DNA of 64,000 nt from Brevipalpus yothersi. Its lineage: Eukaryota > Arthropoda > Arachnida > Trombidiformes > Tenuipalpidae. A program made the position numbers and the translations under genes. The notes below the pieces were generated by a model. The model saw only the letters and a program-made list of their open reading frames with translations. It was not told where the DNA came from and ran no database searches. The stretch lies in assembly GCA_003956705.1 (NCBI GenBank), contig QZCP01000168.1:217301-281300 (forward strand). The letters are read 5' to 3'. Numbering within the stretch: position 1 is the stretch's first letter; each line of letters starts with the position of its first letter. Shown piece after piece: positions 1 to 10,800 of the stretch.

Positions 1-37
1 CTCGTTGTTTGAATTGATTTTTCTGATTTTATTTTAG

Positions 38-251
38 TACATGGTGCCAGCGAATACCACTGAAGATCAGGCACATTGCCTGCTTACCACTTGCTTGAGG
101 GTAAGATGACTGCTCATGTTGTGCTATTGTCCAGATTGTTAACTTCGTTGCTCAAAATAGCAAGTTCCCGGTCAACATGGGACAATTATTGGACGGAAAA
201 AGAGAACAGCTGTCTCTTTGCAAAATTTGGTTGGACGCTTCGAAACTGTGA
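38..251 (+). CDS. C-terminal end of an unidentified protein (partial)
   Basis: A polypyrimidine-AG acceptor ends at 37. The exon 38-100 then reads open and ends at AGG followed by GTAAGA. Reading resumes after CCAG at 135 and stops with TGA at 249-251. The joined 59 residues contain NTTEDQAHCLL and FPVNMGQLLDGKREQL and end in WLDASKL, which look like a helical protein tail. I do not recognise the family. The implied intron (101-134) is only 34 nt, far shorter than the other introns here, so the join is uncertain, although both splice sites are good and the phase is kept. The rest of the gene lies to the left of the window. Confidence 0.4.
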
Positions 252-904
252 TGATGGACGAAGATGATGATATCGAATGAAAAGATATACAGATATATGT
301 GATTCAAGATTTATACGCGAAAAGTCTTGGAATGTAATTTACACGTTTTCAATAGTTTACAAGAAAAGCATTTTTGGAACGACGAATCAAGGAAAGAGAC
401 GGAAAATAAGAGAGAACAAATTTTCAATAGAATTTATTTCATTATGCCATGATACTATGGAACAAACTAAGTCGAATTAAATTTTTGACGTTTTCTCTAA
501 GATTTTGGAGAAGAAATGAAATTGATCAAAGTTTCTCAAGATTTTATACTAGCTGGTGAAATTTTTTCACAAGGAAAATTCTCAATAACATGGAACAAGA
601 TCGATAGCTCATCAAGTTTCGAGTGTAAAATCATCTATCGAATAGAAGGAAATTGAACTAAAGATTCGATTACCAAATGTTGGAGAGAATTCACAAATTT
701 CACTAGTTTAAGATATGAGAATAACTACAAAAATTAATCCTCTTCATTCCTCAATATTAACCTGTCCAGATTAAGTGAGGTGTTGAGCAGCCTAAGTCAA
801 GATCACGACCAATCTCATTGGTCGTCCAATTTGATAAGGAAAGGTGTCACCAAGAACGTGACAAATATTGGGACCTTTCTCCAATTTATGACCCCTAGCT
901 CACT
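252..904. other. 3' flank of the partial gene, no gene seen
   Basis: AT-rich sequence with no supported coding region. At 805-825 there is a perfect hairpin with arms ACGACCAAT and ATTGGTCGT around a CTC loop, so two CCAAT boxes face each other. More CCAAT words follow near 826 and 881. These may belong to the promoter part of repeat copy A, which starts at about 905. Confidence 0.5.
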
Positions 905-1122
905 ATCCAGATAGCTAGAGGACTTGTTCTTATTGGACATTGGCTGACATTCAAGGACAGTAGCGAAGAGAAGGAAAGAGAGAGGATCTTAGCTAGAATT
1001 GACCTCCTGGGGGCTAATGCTTGTGGGCCTGCTTTTTCCTTCCAAATTCTCTAGCTCAGTCGTGTGACTGGTTGAGAGCTGACCAAGATAAGAGGGTTAA
1101 GTTTTGGGAGAGAGGAAGGGAG

Positions 1123-1158
<36 letters not shown>
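1123..1158 (+). repeat. (GAAA)n/(GA)n microsatellite
   Basis: Direct tandem GAAA then GA units inside repeat copy A; copy B has an interrupted GA-rich tract at the matching place. Confidence 0.9.
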
Positions 1159-1233
1159 AAAGCAGATTCTAGGCGGGAAGAGGTCAGTGGAGTGAGATAT
1201 GGCCAACGGTCTAAACCTCGTGGTCAAGACAAG

Positions 1234-1240
1234 TATATAA
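1234..1240 (+). promoter_or_regulatory. TATA box of repeat copy A
   Basis: TATATAA preceded by a 28-base segment (1206-1233) that is identical in copy B. Conservation between diverged copies supports a core promoter, but no transcript evidence is available. Confidence 0.5.
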
Positions 1241-1791
1241 GACCGGTCGATTTTTCTCTTCTCATCACATTCGTTATTATGGTATTGTATAGATCGCTAC
1301 AAGTCTCATTTTGTCACCACGCCGGATGGGTTGGGGTCTTGTCCATGTCCCAAATACCTCATGACTAGATCCACACTCATCCAGTGTGATTGACTCATAT
1401 CGCGATATTCATAAACTTATCCTTTTTGAAATATATCTCATGCTCTTTTGATCATCGTAATGGACATTCTTCTCGACAACAATCTCCCAAAACCTCGAGA
1501 GGACTATCAGATGGATGTTACCTCGGTCTCTGTTAATTGTACATTCTATTTCAGCACCGGGTAAACATTCGTCGGTTAGTTCTCGGAATCAAAACATCTC
1601 TCAACATTCAACTCAGCCACATCGTTATTCGTATTTGATAGTGGAAAAAGGGCAAAATTCATTTTTTCATCCCACTCTCGAGTGCCATCACCACAAAAAC
1701 CCAATTCTATTGATATCAATCGGTTTTTTTGCTAGGGAAGCTAACGACTATTGACCGTTCTTTATTGAATCTTACAGTGAACATAGCAAAG

Positions 1792-2360
1792 TTACTCTTT
1801 GGAGATGTAATTCTCTGGTACCCTGACTGTCAAGTCATCTAAATTACCCCGAGAGATGACCGAAGCTGGTTTTACACGCTCCCTCAATGGATCTAGGGGA
1901 TTCTGGTACTCGAACTCTTTCGCCAGCTCTACCAAGGCTCTGAATGTTCTAGGTTCCCAGATAGCCAAGCATGAAAGAGCATAACGATCGAGCTCAACTC
2001 CCATCTATAAGGAAAAGATTTATGAGATGAGGAAGTACAAATTATCAGATTAAAACATACCACAGAGAGGGAGGACAGAAAAATGCTATGTGGGTAATCG
2101 TGTTCCCTGCAAGCGGCAACAATTCTCTGTGAATACAAATCACGGAAAGCGAGTTTTTTCAATGCTCGGTCCCGATTTTCGTACTGCAATTCTTTGTGTA
2201 TCTTTCTCATAGCCAATCTGAAGCAATTTCTATTTCGTCCATACAAAAATTGAGTCATTCTGTACATGTTGTATCTCCTATGAAACTTCTTGCTTGATGA
2301 ATTGTTAATGGCATACCATTTTGGTATATATTTACACAGCGTTTCAGTTAGACGAACCAT
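1792..2360 (-). CDS. mRpL20: mitochondrial ribosomal protein L20
   Basis: Component of the large subunit of the mitochondrial ribosome, homologous to bacterial bL20, an rRNA-binding assembly protein. There are two exons on the minus strand: 2360-2061 and 2004-1792. The intron is 56 nt (GTATGT...TATAG, phase 0), and the product has 170 residues. The hallmark bL20 segment is present (GRNRNCFRLAMRKIHKEL followed by a basic LKKLAFRDLYSQRI), as is the C-terminal ELDRYALSCLAIWEPRTF, typical of animal MRPL20. Start: the ATG at 2360 (MVRLTE) matches the usual N-terminus, and an upstream in-frame codon would add an unlike extension. The stop is 2 bases from the end of repeat copy A. The upstream side faces iPGM divergently, with copy B in between. 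Confidence 0.9.
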
Positions 2361-3149
2361 TTTCAATCTTAATTTCTGATCAAACTGAATAAACGAGACT
2401 ATTACATTAAACAAATACAAAATTTGAATCGATAATTTCTAACAAAACAAATAATTCTTACCTCAAGAAAAAAGAGAAAAGTATGAATCCTAAAAAATGA
2501 TGATCGAGCTCACACGCTTCGATCAACCAATGTACTGGAATCTAGCAAATATCAACAATTCATCAGTGCAGCCACATGCAGACCATACTACAACATTCAA
2601 TCATCAGAACATCAAATTAAATTAATTGATGAAAAACAACGTTCCAATTATAATTACAAGCACGCAGTTTAAATGAATATGACAACAAAAAACCTCGTGT
2701 TCAAAAGTGTCTACGCGATGCTGCACAAGAGGGCAACAGGAGAGCTTATTCATTTTCGATCGAAAATTTTTTTTCGTTCTTTTAGAACCAAGATCTCGAC
2801 TGAGAACGAAAAGTTCCGTGAGATGAGAGATATTTTTATCTCTGAAAAATTTAATTGCCCATAAAAATTCTAATATGATGGAAAATCATTGATGGTGGAG
2901 GGCTGGCTGCACAAATTATTAATGCAAATTCCACTCGTTCACTTCCTCTTCCTTTCTAAATCGAGTGTACATTGAAAGTCTTTCGAATGTCCTCAAACAA
3001 GAGATACCACGAAGGTGTCGAAATGCATACTCTTATCGGATTCCCAGTGACACTGCTAGTATTCGGTTTGAGGTGACCAAAAAATTGGAGGACCTATCCT
3101 ACTGGAATCTGAATGTGTGTACGTGTGTCCTCCAACCTTTTGGCCCTAT
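2361..3149. other. Intergenic, upstream of mRpL20
   Basis: Divergent intergenic region between mRpL20 and the phosphoglycerate mutase gene. AT-rich, no supported coding sequence. It presumably contains the mRpL20 promoter, but no clear core element is visible. Repeat copy B follows. Confidence 0.5.
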
Positions 3150-4100
3150 CTAGCTGGAGGACTTATTTCAAGGGCAGCAAAGAAGAAGAAGAAAAATTTT
3201 CCACTCAGAATTGACCTCCTGGAGGGCTAATGGCTCTGTGGAGCTTTTTTCCTCCTAAAATTCTCGAGGCTCTGTCCAGTGACTGGTTGAGAGCTGACCA
3301 AGATAAGAGGGTTAAGTTTTGGGCCAAAATTTTGAAGGAAAGAGAGAGAGAAAGAAGAAGGGAGAGACAAAGCAGATTCTGGGCGGGAAGAGGTCAGTAG
3401 TGAGAGAGAGAAGAGAGAGAAGAGAGAGATATGACCAACGGTCTAAACCTCGTGGTCAAGACAAGTATATAAAGCCAAGGGACAGCAATGAATTACGGTC
3501 ATTCTGATTTTGACAATGTTCGTCTTGACATCTCCTGCCTTGTAACCTGTCACCCACGCTGGATGGGCTGGGGTCTTGTCCATGTCCCAAATATTTCATG
3601 ACTAGATCCACACTCATCCAGTGTGATTGACTTACACTTCACTGATGTTTCCCAACTTATCATTCCTTAGCCTGATACACGTCCATTTCTAACGCTTCTC
3701 TGGTCATCGCAACGGATCATTCTACGGAAAGACAACCACCATCTCAAAGTCCCATGAGAGAACTATCAGATGGATGTTACCTCGGTCTCTGTTAATTATT
3801 CACTTATCTTCAGCACCGGGTAAACATTCGTCGGTTAGTTCTTGAAATTTAAATCATCTTTCATCATTGAAATTCAACGATTCAATTAAGCTACACTCAC
3901 ATTCGCATTGCACAGACTCTGAAAAGGTTGATATTGTGAAGGAGAAAGCAAAAAAATTCATTCTCTTCATTTTGCCTCTCGATTGTCATCATCACAATTA
4001 CGCCATCCTGTTGTTATCAATCAGCTTTCCACCGGTACGAGTATCGACTACTGACCATCGTTTATTGACCTTCTCATCCTGTGGTGAACTTTACATTCAG
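3150..4100 (+). repeat. LTR-like promoter repeat, copy B
   Basis: Second copy of the element at 905-1790, in the same orientation and diverged by substitutions and small indels. Shared blocks lie at about 3212-3232, 3281-3323, 3439-3472, 3561-3633, 3765-3798 and 3812-3843. The TATA box is at 3466-3472. It ends within about 75 bases of the iPGM start codon, so it may supply the promoter or 5' UTR of that gene. The sequence between A and B is host DNA with mRpL20 and contains no retroelement internal region, so A and B are best read as separate insertions. No coding capacity was seen. Confidence 0.65.
3466..3472 (+). promoter_or_regulatory. TATA box of repeat copy B
   Basis: TATATAA in a segment (3439-3472) conserved with copy A. 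It lies about 700 bases before the iPGM ATG, so transcription from here would give a 5' UTR of roughly 670 bases. Inference only. Confidence 0.45.
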
Positions 4101-4173
4101 TTTTCTCGGCTATTGGTTCCGAATTGTGTGTTTAATTGCTTTGAGTAAGTGAAAAAACACGAGCTGCTTCACG

Positions 4174-5709
4174 ATGAGTGGAAAGGGTAAAAAGGTATGT
4201 CTTATTGTCATTGATGGCTGGGGTATATCAACTGAAATCAAAGGAAATGCTGTCCATGCTGCTAAAACACCAGTAATGGACAAGTTGGCTCAACAGGATG
4301 GTCAGTATGTCACTCTTGATGCATCCGGACTTTCGGTTGGATTGCCCGATGGATTGATGGGCAACTCGGAGGTTGGACACTTGAACATTGGTGCCGGTCG
4401 TGTGATATATCAAGATATTGTACGAATTAATATGGATGTGAAGGGTAATAAGATCAAAGATAATAAAACGCTGATCGATGCTTTCAAGCGGGCCACTTCA
4501 ACAAGTGGGGGTAGAGTTCATTTTCTCGGTTTGGTGAGTGATGGAGGTGTCCATGGACACATTGAACATCTATTCGCTTTCCTTGAAGCTGCCAAGGAAC
4601 ACAAAGTGCCCAAGGCATTTGTACACTTTTTTGCCGATGGACGTGATACAAGTCCCACCAGTGGTGTGAAGTATATCGAACAGCTTCTCAAGAAGTGTGC
4701 TGAAATCGATTATGGCTCAATTGCCACACTGATGGGCCGATATTATGCTATGGATCGAGACAAGCGATGGGAGCGAATCAAGATCGCTTTCGAAGGTATG
4801 GTTCTAGGAAAGGGTGACAAAGTTTCCCAAGCTGATCTTATTGATTTTGTGAAGAAAAAGTACGACGAAAAGATTACTGATGAATTTTTACAGCCGATCA
4901 TCATCAATGAGGAAGGCTTGATCAAAGATAATGATACTCTAGTTTTCTTCAACTATCGATCTGATCGTATGAGACAAATCAATGAAACTTTCGGTATGAG
5001 ACAAAATTTCGAAACCGATAAGGTACCTCAAAATATTGCTCTCTACACTATGACCAAGTATAAGGATGAATTTCCTTTTCCCGTTCTATATCCACCGATT
5101 GTTCCCAGTATGGTTCTATCGGAAGCTGTTGCTAGTCACAATTTGAATCAGTTCCATTGTGCTGAAACTGAAAAGTATGCCCATGTCACTTTCTTCTTCA
5201 ATGGTGGCCAAGAGAAGGCATTTCAAAATGAAGATCGATTTATGGTTCCATCGCCTAAGGTTGCAACTTACGACTTGCAGCCCAAAATGAGCGCTATGGG
5301 GGTAGCTGAAAAGATGGTCGAAGCAATCAACAGTGACAAATATAATTTTGTCATGTGTAACTTTGCTCCTCCTGATATGGTTGGCCACACTGGAAAGTAT
5401 GAGCCTGCAGTTATCGCTTGTGAAGAGACTGATGCGGCCATTGGTCTAATCAAAGAAGCGTGTGACAAGAAAGATTTCGTCATGTTGGTTACTTCGGATC
5501 ATGGTAACGCGGAGAAGATGATCGATGAGAAGGGAGGACCTGTTACTTCACATACCACAAATCGCGTTCCATTCTGCATGACTGGTCCTCACAAGTTCAA
5601 GTCCATTTCTCACAATGCAGCCTTATGCGATGTTGCCCCAACAGTTCTCGCATTGATGAATTTACCCATTCCAGAAGATATGACTGGTAAATCTTTAGTA
5701 GACAATTGA
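4174..5709 (+). CDS. cofactor-independent phosphoglycerate mutase (iPGM)
   Basis: Interconverts 3- and 2-phosphoglycerate in glycolysis and gluconeogenesis through a phosphoserine enzyme and two Mn/Mg ions. Intronless, 511 residues, the normal length for the family. The alkaline-phosphatase-like metal and catalytic motifs are intact: DGWG (14-17), GNSEVGH with catalytic Ser65, SDGGVHGH (122-129), DGRDTSP (155-161), GRYYAMDRD (188-196) and SDHGNAE with Asp442/His443. The first ATG of the open frame gives the standard N-terminus (KKVCLIVIDGWG). iPGM is typical of bacteria, plants and nematodes, while vertebrates and most insects rely on the unrelated cofactor-dependent enzyme, so its presence here is notable. 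Codon use looks like the neighbours, so any transfer would be old. Repeat copy B lies directly upstream; the gene is convergent with B9D1. Confidence 0.95.
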   Translation: MSGKGKKVCLIVIDGWGISTEIKGNAVHAAKTPVMDKLAQQDGQYVTLDASGLSVGLPDGLMGNSEVGHLNIGAGRVIYQDIVRINMDVKGNKIKDNKTLIDAFKRATSTSGGRVHFLGLVSDGGVHGHIEHLFAFLEAAKEHKVPKAFVHFFADGRDTSPTSGVKYIEQLLKKCAEIDYGSIATLMGRYYAMDRDKRWERIKIAFEGMVLGKGDKVSQADLIDFVKKKYDEKITDEFLQPIIINEEGLIKDNDTLVFFNYRSDRMRQINETFGMRQNFETDKVPQNIALYTMTKYKDEFPFPVLYPPIVPSMVLSEAVASHNLNQFHCAETEKYAHVTFFFNGGQEKAFQNEDRFMVPSPKVATYDLQPKMSAMGVAEKMVEAINSDKYNFVMCNFAPPDMVGHTGKYEPAVIACEETDAAIGLIKEACDKKDFVMLVTSDHGNAEKMIDEKGGPVTSHTTNRVPFCMTGPHKFKSISHNAALCDVAPTVLALMNLPIPEDMTGKSLVDN

Positions 5710-6048
5710 TGATGAATCTTGTAGCTATCAAATGACGAATATTTATCTCGAAAATCAATTTTTCTTCAGTCCTCGTTTGAGGGTATGATTTGTGAAACTC
5801 GTTATATTTTAGTGTGGAGATTATATTTGGTATTTTTCTCTCTGAATCCTTTTCACAAGAACTGATTATTATCATCTTGGTAACTCATTCCACTTGGCAT
5901 TAGAAAAGCATCGATAGCAAATTCTCGTATTCAATTTACATGTATTTGGTTTCAGATAATTTTATTTGTAAATTATTTGAACTATTCACTACTAGACAGC
6001 ATTCATGCGATCAACAATTTTCGATAGCTGCTTGATTGCTTGAATTAC
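5710..6048. other. Convergent 3' intergenic region
   Basis: AT-rich space between the stop codons of iPGM (plus) and B9D1 (minus), about 340 bases, holding both 3' UTRs. One TACATGTA palindrome at 5937-5944. Nothing else supported. Confidence 0.5.
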
Positions 6049-7016
6049 TCAAGCTGATTGGAGAGCTTTCATTTTCAACCATATCAATCGTTGCCTTGCA
6101 CGTCTGAAAGCTGTCACAATTTGAGCGATATTGCTTCTCATCAAACCAAAGTCTTCCGTGCTTAAGCTTATTCTGTTGTGATCGGAAACAAGATTCATAG
6201 TAAGCTAGGAGTATTGATAAAGAATTGTGAGCTTACCTTGATTGAACGATCAAATTAAATTGAATTTTAAGGGATCCTCTGGATTCACAATTGATTAAAC
6301 CGATAGGATTGTAATGAGTCTATCATTGAATATGATGAGAAGAAGAAGTCAGTAAAGAAGTATCAAATGATAACTTTTTCCATCAAATCAAAACTCTTTC
6401 ATTGTCGTTCTGCACAGAAAGGCTCCTCCTTTTACTCACCTTTTTAAGAGTTTCAACGTCAAACGAATAATTTAGAAATTCATTGACAAGCCTATCATAC
6501 AGTCTATTTGAGTATGGATCGAAAGTTTCGATTATATGTTCATGAAATCCTGGTCTAAAAGGAATCACAAGACATCCAAATGCGTTGGTAGATTCACGAC
6601 CGAATCCATGTAACTGAACCATTCGAACAAATAAGCGTACACTTTGAAGTAGATGAATTTCCTCTTGTGTTTTGTCTCGATAAATGAGGCGAAACTCAAA
6701 TGGACATCCGATATTGGTATCTTGGCCTCTTGAGATGTATTCATTAGTCATTCCTCTCAGAGAATCAGGCTGATTAGGAGAAGGTTGCCAGTCAGAATCA
6801 GGCTCGAGCCAGAATTCGATTCGGAATGTTTTGCTTCCAAAGTTCGATATTTGGCCTAAAATTAGCTGGTAACATTAGATAATGCGCGGGTGAAAGAACT
6901 GTTTTTGAAAACTTACATAGCTGCCCAAATATAACGACTCTCGATATTTCTCTGACAGAACTCTCCGAACTTGTCCTTGCAAGAGACGCGACCCGTTTCA
7001 CTTCGGTCATAATCAA
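6049..7016 (-). CDS. B9D1: B9 domain-containing protein 1
   Basis: Component of the tectonic/MKS complex at the ciliary transition zone, where it gates membrane-protein entry. Four minus-strand exons were reconstructed by phase: 7016-6917, 6855-6440, 6319-6237 and 6172-6049 (240 residues). The B9 fold signature is visible: VVIFGQLCQISNF (first strand), FRIEFWLEPDSDW, CPFEFRLIY, then HGFGRESTNAFGCLVIPFRPGFHEH, which matches the family pattern of a conserved G-Y/F-G followed by PF.PG.H. The late exon supplies the hydrophobic strand GSLKIQFNLIV. The first ATG is used; another ATG lies two codons in. In arthropods this complex serves the cilia of sensory neurons. A neighbour of RALGAPA on the same strand, but 800 bases apart, so not co-transcribed. 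B9D1 fits better than B9D2 or MKS1, but I cannot run the alignment. Confidence 0.8.
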
Positions 7017-7811
7017 TCAATTTGATTAAGTATAAAGAAACTTTTAAATTAATATCTAATCAGATCATATGAGAATAGGATCTGTTTGTGATGCAATCGC
7101 AAGCTCCATGGAAAGACATCATCACAACAGTTTGTGAACTTCCATGGTGACCTGTTCACAACAACTGAGTGATCAATACACATAGAGAACTGACTTCCTC
7201 GACTAGGCTCTAGAACTTTATAGCGACTATTTCGATTCATTGTTAGAATCAGAATTCGGAACAAGAATGCAAATCTCGAAAATCAGATTTCTAAAGATAA
7301 TCTATGCTTTTATGCCCACAGCAGCTCATGGCTCAAAAGTCATCATCTGATTTGATGAAGTTTCTTTCTCGGAATATGTTAAATAATGGAGTTGATGGTG
7401 ATCGCGATTATCTTTGCTATATCATTAGTTCATAAATGAAAATAGAGACAGACCTTCCATCTCGTCATCAATGTCCATTCAGCACATCGTTCTTAACTTC
7501 GATAATTTCAACGGAATTTTTCAAGTTTTTTGGCTATGAAAAGTAGTCTTATAAAAGAATAAACATGAGAAAATTTTGTTAGGAGAATAAATATTTGTTT
7601 CTCTTTTTTACTGTACAACTAAAAAAACTGTAAATCTCTTATAGGCAGCAAAAAATGCGTCGATTAAGAATTTTAGCGACAAAAGGTTAACTTTTCAAGA
7701 ACTATTTCCAAACAGAATGACTTATACATGGATGGAATAAATTTTCTCCGAAATTTTATGGTCGTTTAAGAAAGGGGGAGATCATCTCTCCAGAGGGATA
7801 TCTGATGGGGA
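7017..7811. other. Intergenic between RALGAPA 3' end and B9D1 5' end
   Basis: No supported coding region. It should contain the RALGAPA 3' UTR (right part) and the B9D1 promoter (left part), both on the minus strand. No clear core promoter or polyadenylation word in the correct orientation was recognised. Confidence 0.5.
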
Positions 7812-10800
7812 TTAGGAAGGAAGCATTTTTAGGGGGAGCTTATGCTCCAAATTGGAAGCGCTCATTGGTCTGCTCTTTCTTGGCCGTGAGGCTAAATTTG
7901 GATCACCAAGATTAAGAATCTTATTTTCTTGATCCACAGTTCCTGGAGAAGAAATGGATCGAGCAAAAGCAGCAGAAGTGTTCATGGAATTTTGTGAAGG
8001 GCAGAAGGCAATTGATGAGAAGTCTTCAAAGCTTTTCTCATCTTTGTGGTTCTTGAAGATGGTCTCGATACAACGAGCTCTCTCTTCAAAATGATGCTGA
8101 TACATTGACCTTTGGATGCGACCTGCACGGCTGGCGTTAATGGCAGTAGCACGGACCATATCAGGTAGAATACTGTGATGAATAACGGCACCTGAGTATA
8201 AGGGACCAAAGAAAGGCACTTCAGGCTTACGTGATACGCAGATACGATGATAGCCTGGAAATGACTGTAAAGGATATATCGCGATGAGCACATCACAGAA
8301 TTCGGTGGGAATGATACCTCGTCGATAATCTCGACTATGTTCTGACCAAACGATGTGAACTTCATCATTGCCTAGATGGGTAAGCTTGCGTCTGAGTGAA
8401 TCACTATCGTCCATACTAGCAGGTATTCGGGTTGAAACATGGAAGATGACTTCATGAAAAGAATTGGCGAAGTAAGGCGCGCTTGTTCCGGTACTTTTGT
8501 TTTGCTGAAGACCTCCAAGGAATCCTGTATGAGTTTCCAAGTCTATTTCCCACCCCAAACCTGCCACAAAACGTTCAAAGCCTTCACTGCCAGTTCTGTT
8601 GAGCAAAATTGAATTTTTGTCCTCTTGTCCTTCTGCTACATAGAAAACAGCTATCTTATGAGTTTCTCGACATTTTTGTAGATCGAGGTTTCTCAATTCT
8701 CGTAATATTTTATCATTCTTGCACAGCAATTCGATCTTTGGTCGCTTCTCCCAGAAAAAGAAACCCATCTGATCAATCAGCTGGCGGCAATACATGAAGT
8801 ATAGATGCTCTTGAGCGGATGCAAATCGACTTCGACTCAAATCTAACGATGGCAACGGTGCAGAATCTTTTCGACTTGATTGTTTGATGAGGGGTCGCTC
8901 AATGAAATTCATCTCTTGATAGTGTTGATTACTGAGCAAAGCCATCATATTCTCTTCAGCTTGGTCTAGATTGTCATTAAGAGCTGGAACTGGAGTATTT
9001 GGAAAATATTTCTTACTAGTGAAAATGCACTTTCCAATCTCTCTTAGCAGGAGATCCAGAGGATCAGCTCTTGACCGGGGATCCTCCTCTTCCTCTTCTT
9101 TTTCATCTAATTCGTGATGACTTTTGCCAGAAAAATCATCACCATGAAGAGAATAATTGTCTAAAGAAGAGCTAGGATCTTTTGATTGACTTGAGACGGC
9201 AGGACAACAATCCCAGGTAAATTTGCCAATGAGATCGCGAACAATTATGCGGATATGTGGATCACTTTTCCCTTGATTCGTTCCTAATTGTCGAGAGGTG
9301 GTGGCATTATCAGTGCTTAAATCAACAAAACAAACTATTGTCTGCTTATTCACAATACTAAGGAGAACGTTGGGGGTATTGAAGATTTCCGATGTTAATT
9401 CATCAACCTTGTGATTTTCACTTTTCAAACAGAAAGGGTTATCGTCCAGTTCATTAATGAGAGATGATATACGAGACGGACCAAGAGATGAAAGAGGAAA
9501 GTGATCCATGAAGTAGAGTAGATGGCCAAAAAGCATTTTTGCTGCGAGCTTTATAACTGATGAACCATCATCGCTGGATTCATCGGGGAAATATGGACTA
9601 GATTTGGTTTGATCGATTGAGCTTGCTTTAGGAAGATTAGAGGCAGAGTTTCCATCGTGCTTCACCTCAGATGACAAGCCCTCATTAGGCTCAATCATGG
9701 TGAAACTATCACTCGATTTATGTGACTTATTTCTTTGACTATCAGATTTTGAATAGAAAATTATACGATTCAGCACATTTATGACGATAGCAAGTAGGCT
9801 ATGTTCGTTTGAGCTTTCTTTAGGATGACTGACAAGAACTTTCTTGGGAAGGCTCATGATCCATTCTCCCAGGCAGAAGAGAAGATTCAGAAGGAGCTGT
9901 GGAAATATAATATTATCATTATTATACATCTTGATCAAAAAGCGAGATATTCGTCTCTTCAAAAGAACAGAGAAAATTTTTCAAGGAATATTTTTTTGTC
10001 CTAATAACATTTCATTTTTTTCATAATAGTTTTCTTCGTTTCTTGACCGAACAGAACGAAATGCACCATAGTCACTGGATTAAGAGGAAATCTCTTAAGG
10101 TCTCCGAAAATTCTCGTTTAGTTTCCTTTCGGATGCACTACTTGCTGACTAGTTTTACATTAACTTACATTTTTATAGTCCTTAAATGAACTGTTTTCCC
10201 AAGCAAGGGTCAAATGATTAGAAATAGATCCCACAAGACCAGTTATGATTTGTTTTGGAATAGATGGGTATGCCTCCAGGAAAATTTGTGCATGATCAGC
10301 CAATAGCTTTAACATATCACATGCAATTCTTGGAAGATACTCGTTGTTGAACTGGAAAATTAAGAGTTGGAAATTGTAACGCTGGATTATCTTCTTGAGA
10401 ATACCAAGAACTTGCAAAGTACTTACTCTAGTTTCAGCGATGAAAATGTTGATAATTTCTGGATAAAAATCGGACATGGACGTGCTCCGATTTTTTATTT
10501 CTTGGAACATGATGATTCCCAGACAGTTCAATACAACACACCTCGCGAGATCTGTTTGCTCTTGTTTGCTTGCACTTAAAAGGACTTTAAGGATAAGTTG
10601 CTGCAAAAAGAGTTTGGATGAAGACTAACCAATACTGTGAGCTATATGGGTTTGATTCTTACCTTTGCATTAGAACACTCAACGAAATTTGGTTCGAAAG
10701 ACATTGGATCCAAAGCTTTCATTTTTTTGCACGTTTCAACTAAAGAGAGAAGTGTACCCAATAGTGAAAGGGCTTCCGATTGTGGTATCTAATTTGAAAA

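Larger units (their letters stand above)
905..1790 (+). repeat. LTR-like promoter repeat, copy A
   Basis: This block shares a long series of nearly identical segments, in the same order, with 3150-4100. Shared segments lie at about 999-1019, 1065-1108, 1206-1240, 1324-1395, 1505-1539 and 1552-1583. They include a TATA box (TATATAA, 1234-1240) and a downstream stretch with a short CACACT/AGTGTG inverted repeat. A GA-rich microsatellite (1123-1158) sits inside. A TATA box preceded by CCAAT words and followed by conserved leader-like sequence resembles an LTR. However, I see no reverse transcriptase, primer-binding site or target-site duplication, so a solo LTR or another non-autonomous element is equally possible. 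Boundaries are approximate. Confidence 0.65.

Noticed and set aside
905..4100. A and B as the two LTRs of a single retrotransposon
   Set aside because: The DNA between them carries the host gene mRpL20 and ordinary intergenic sequence, with no gag, pol or primer-binding site.
9897..9962. First 22 codons of the 716-codon minus-strand frame as the start of a separate protein
   Set aside because: A good acceptor at 9897 and the match of the following residues to the middle of RALGAPA show this is intron sequence read through.
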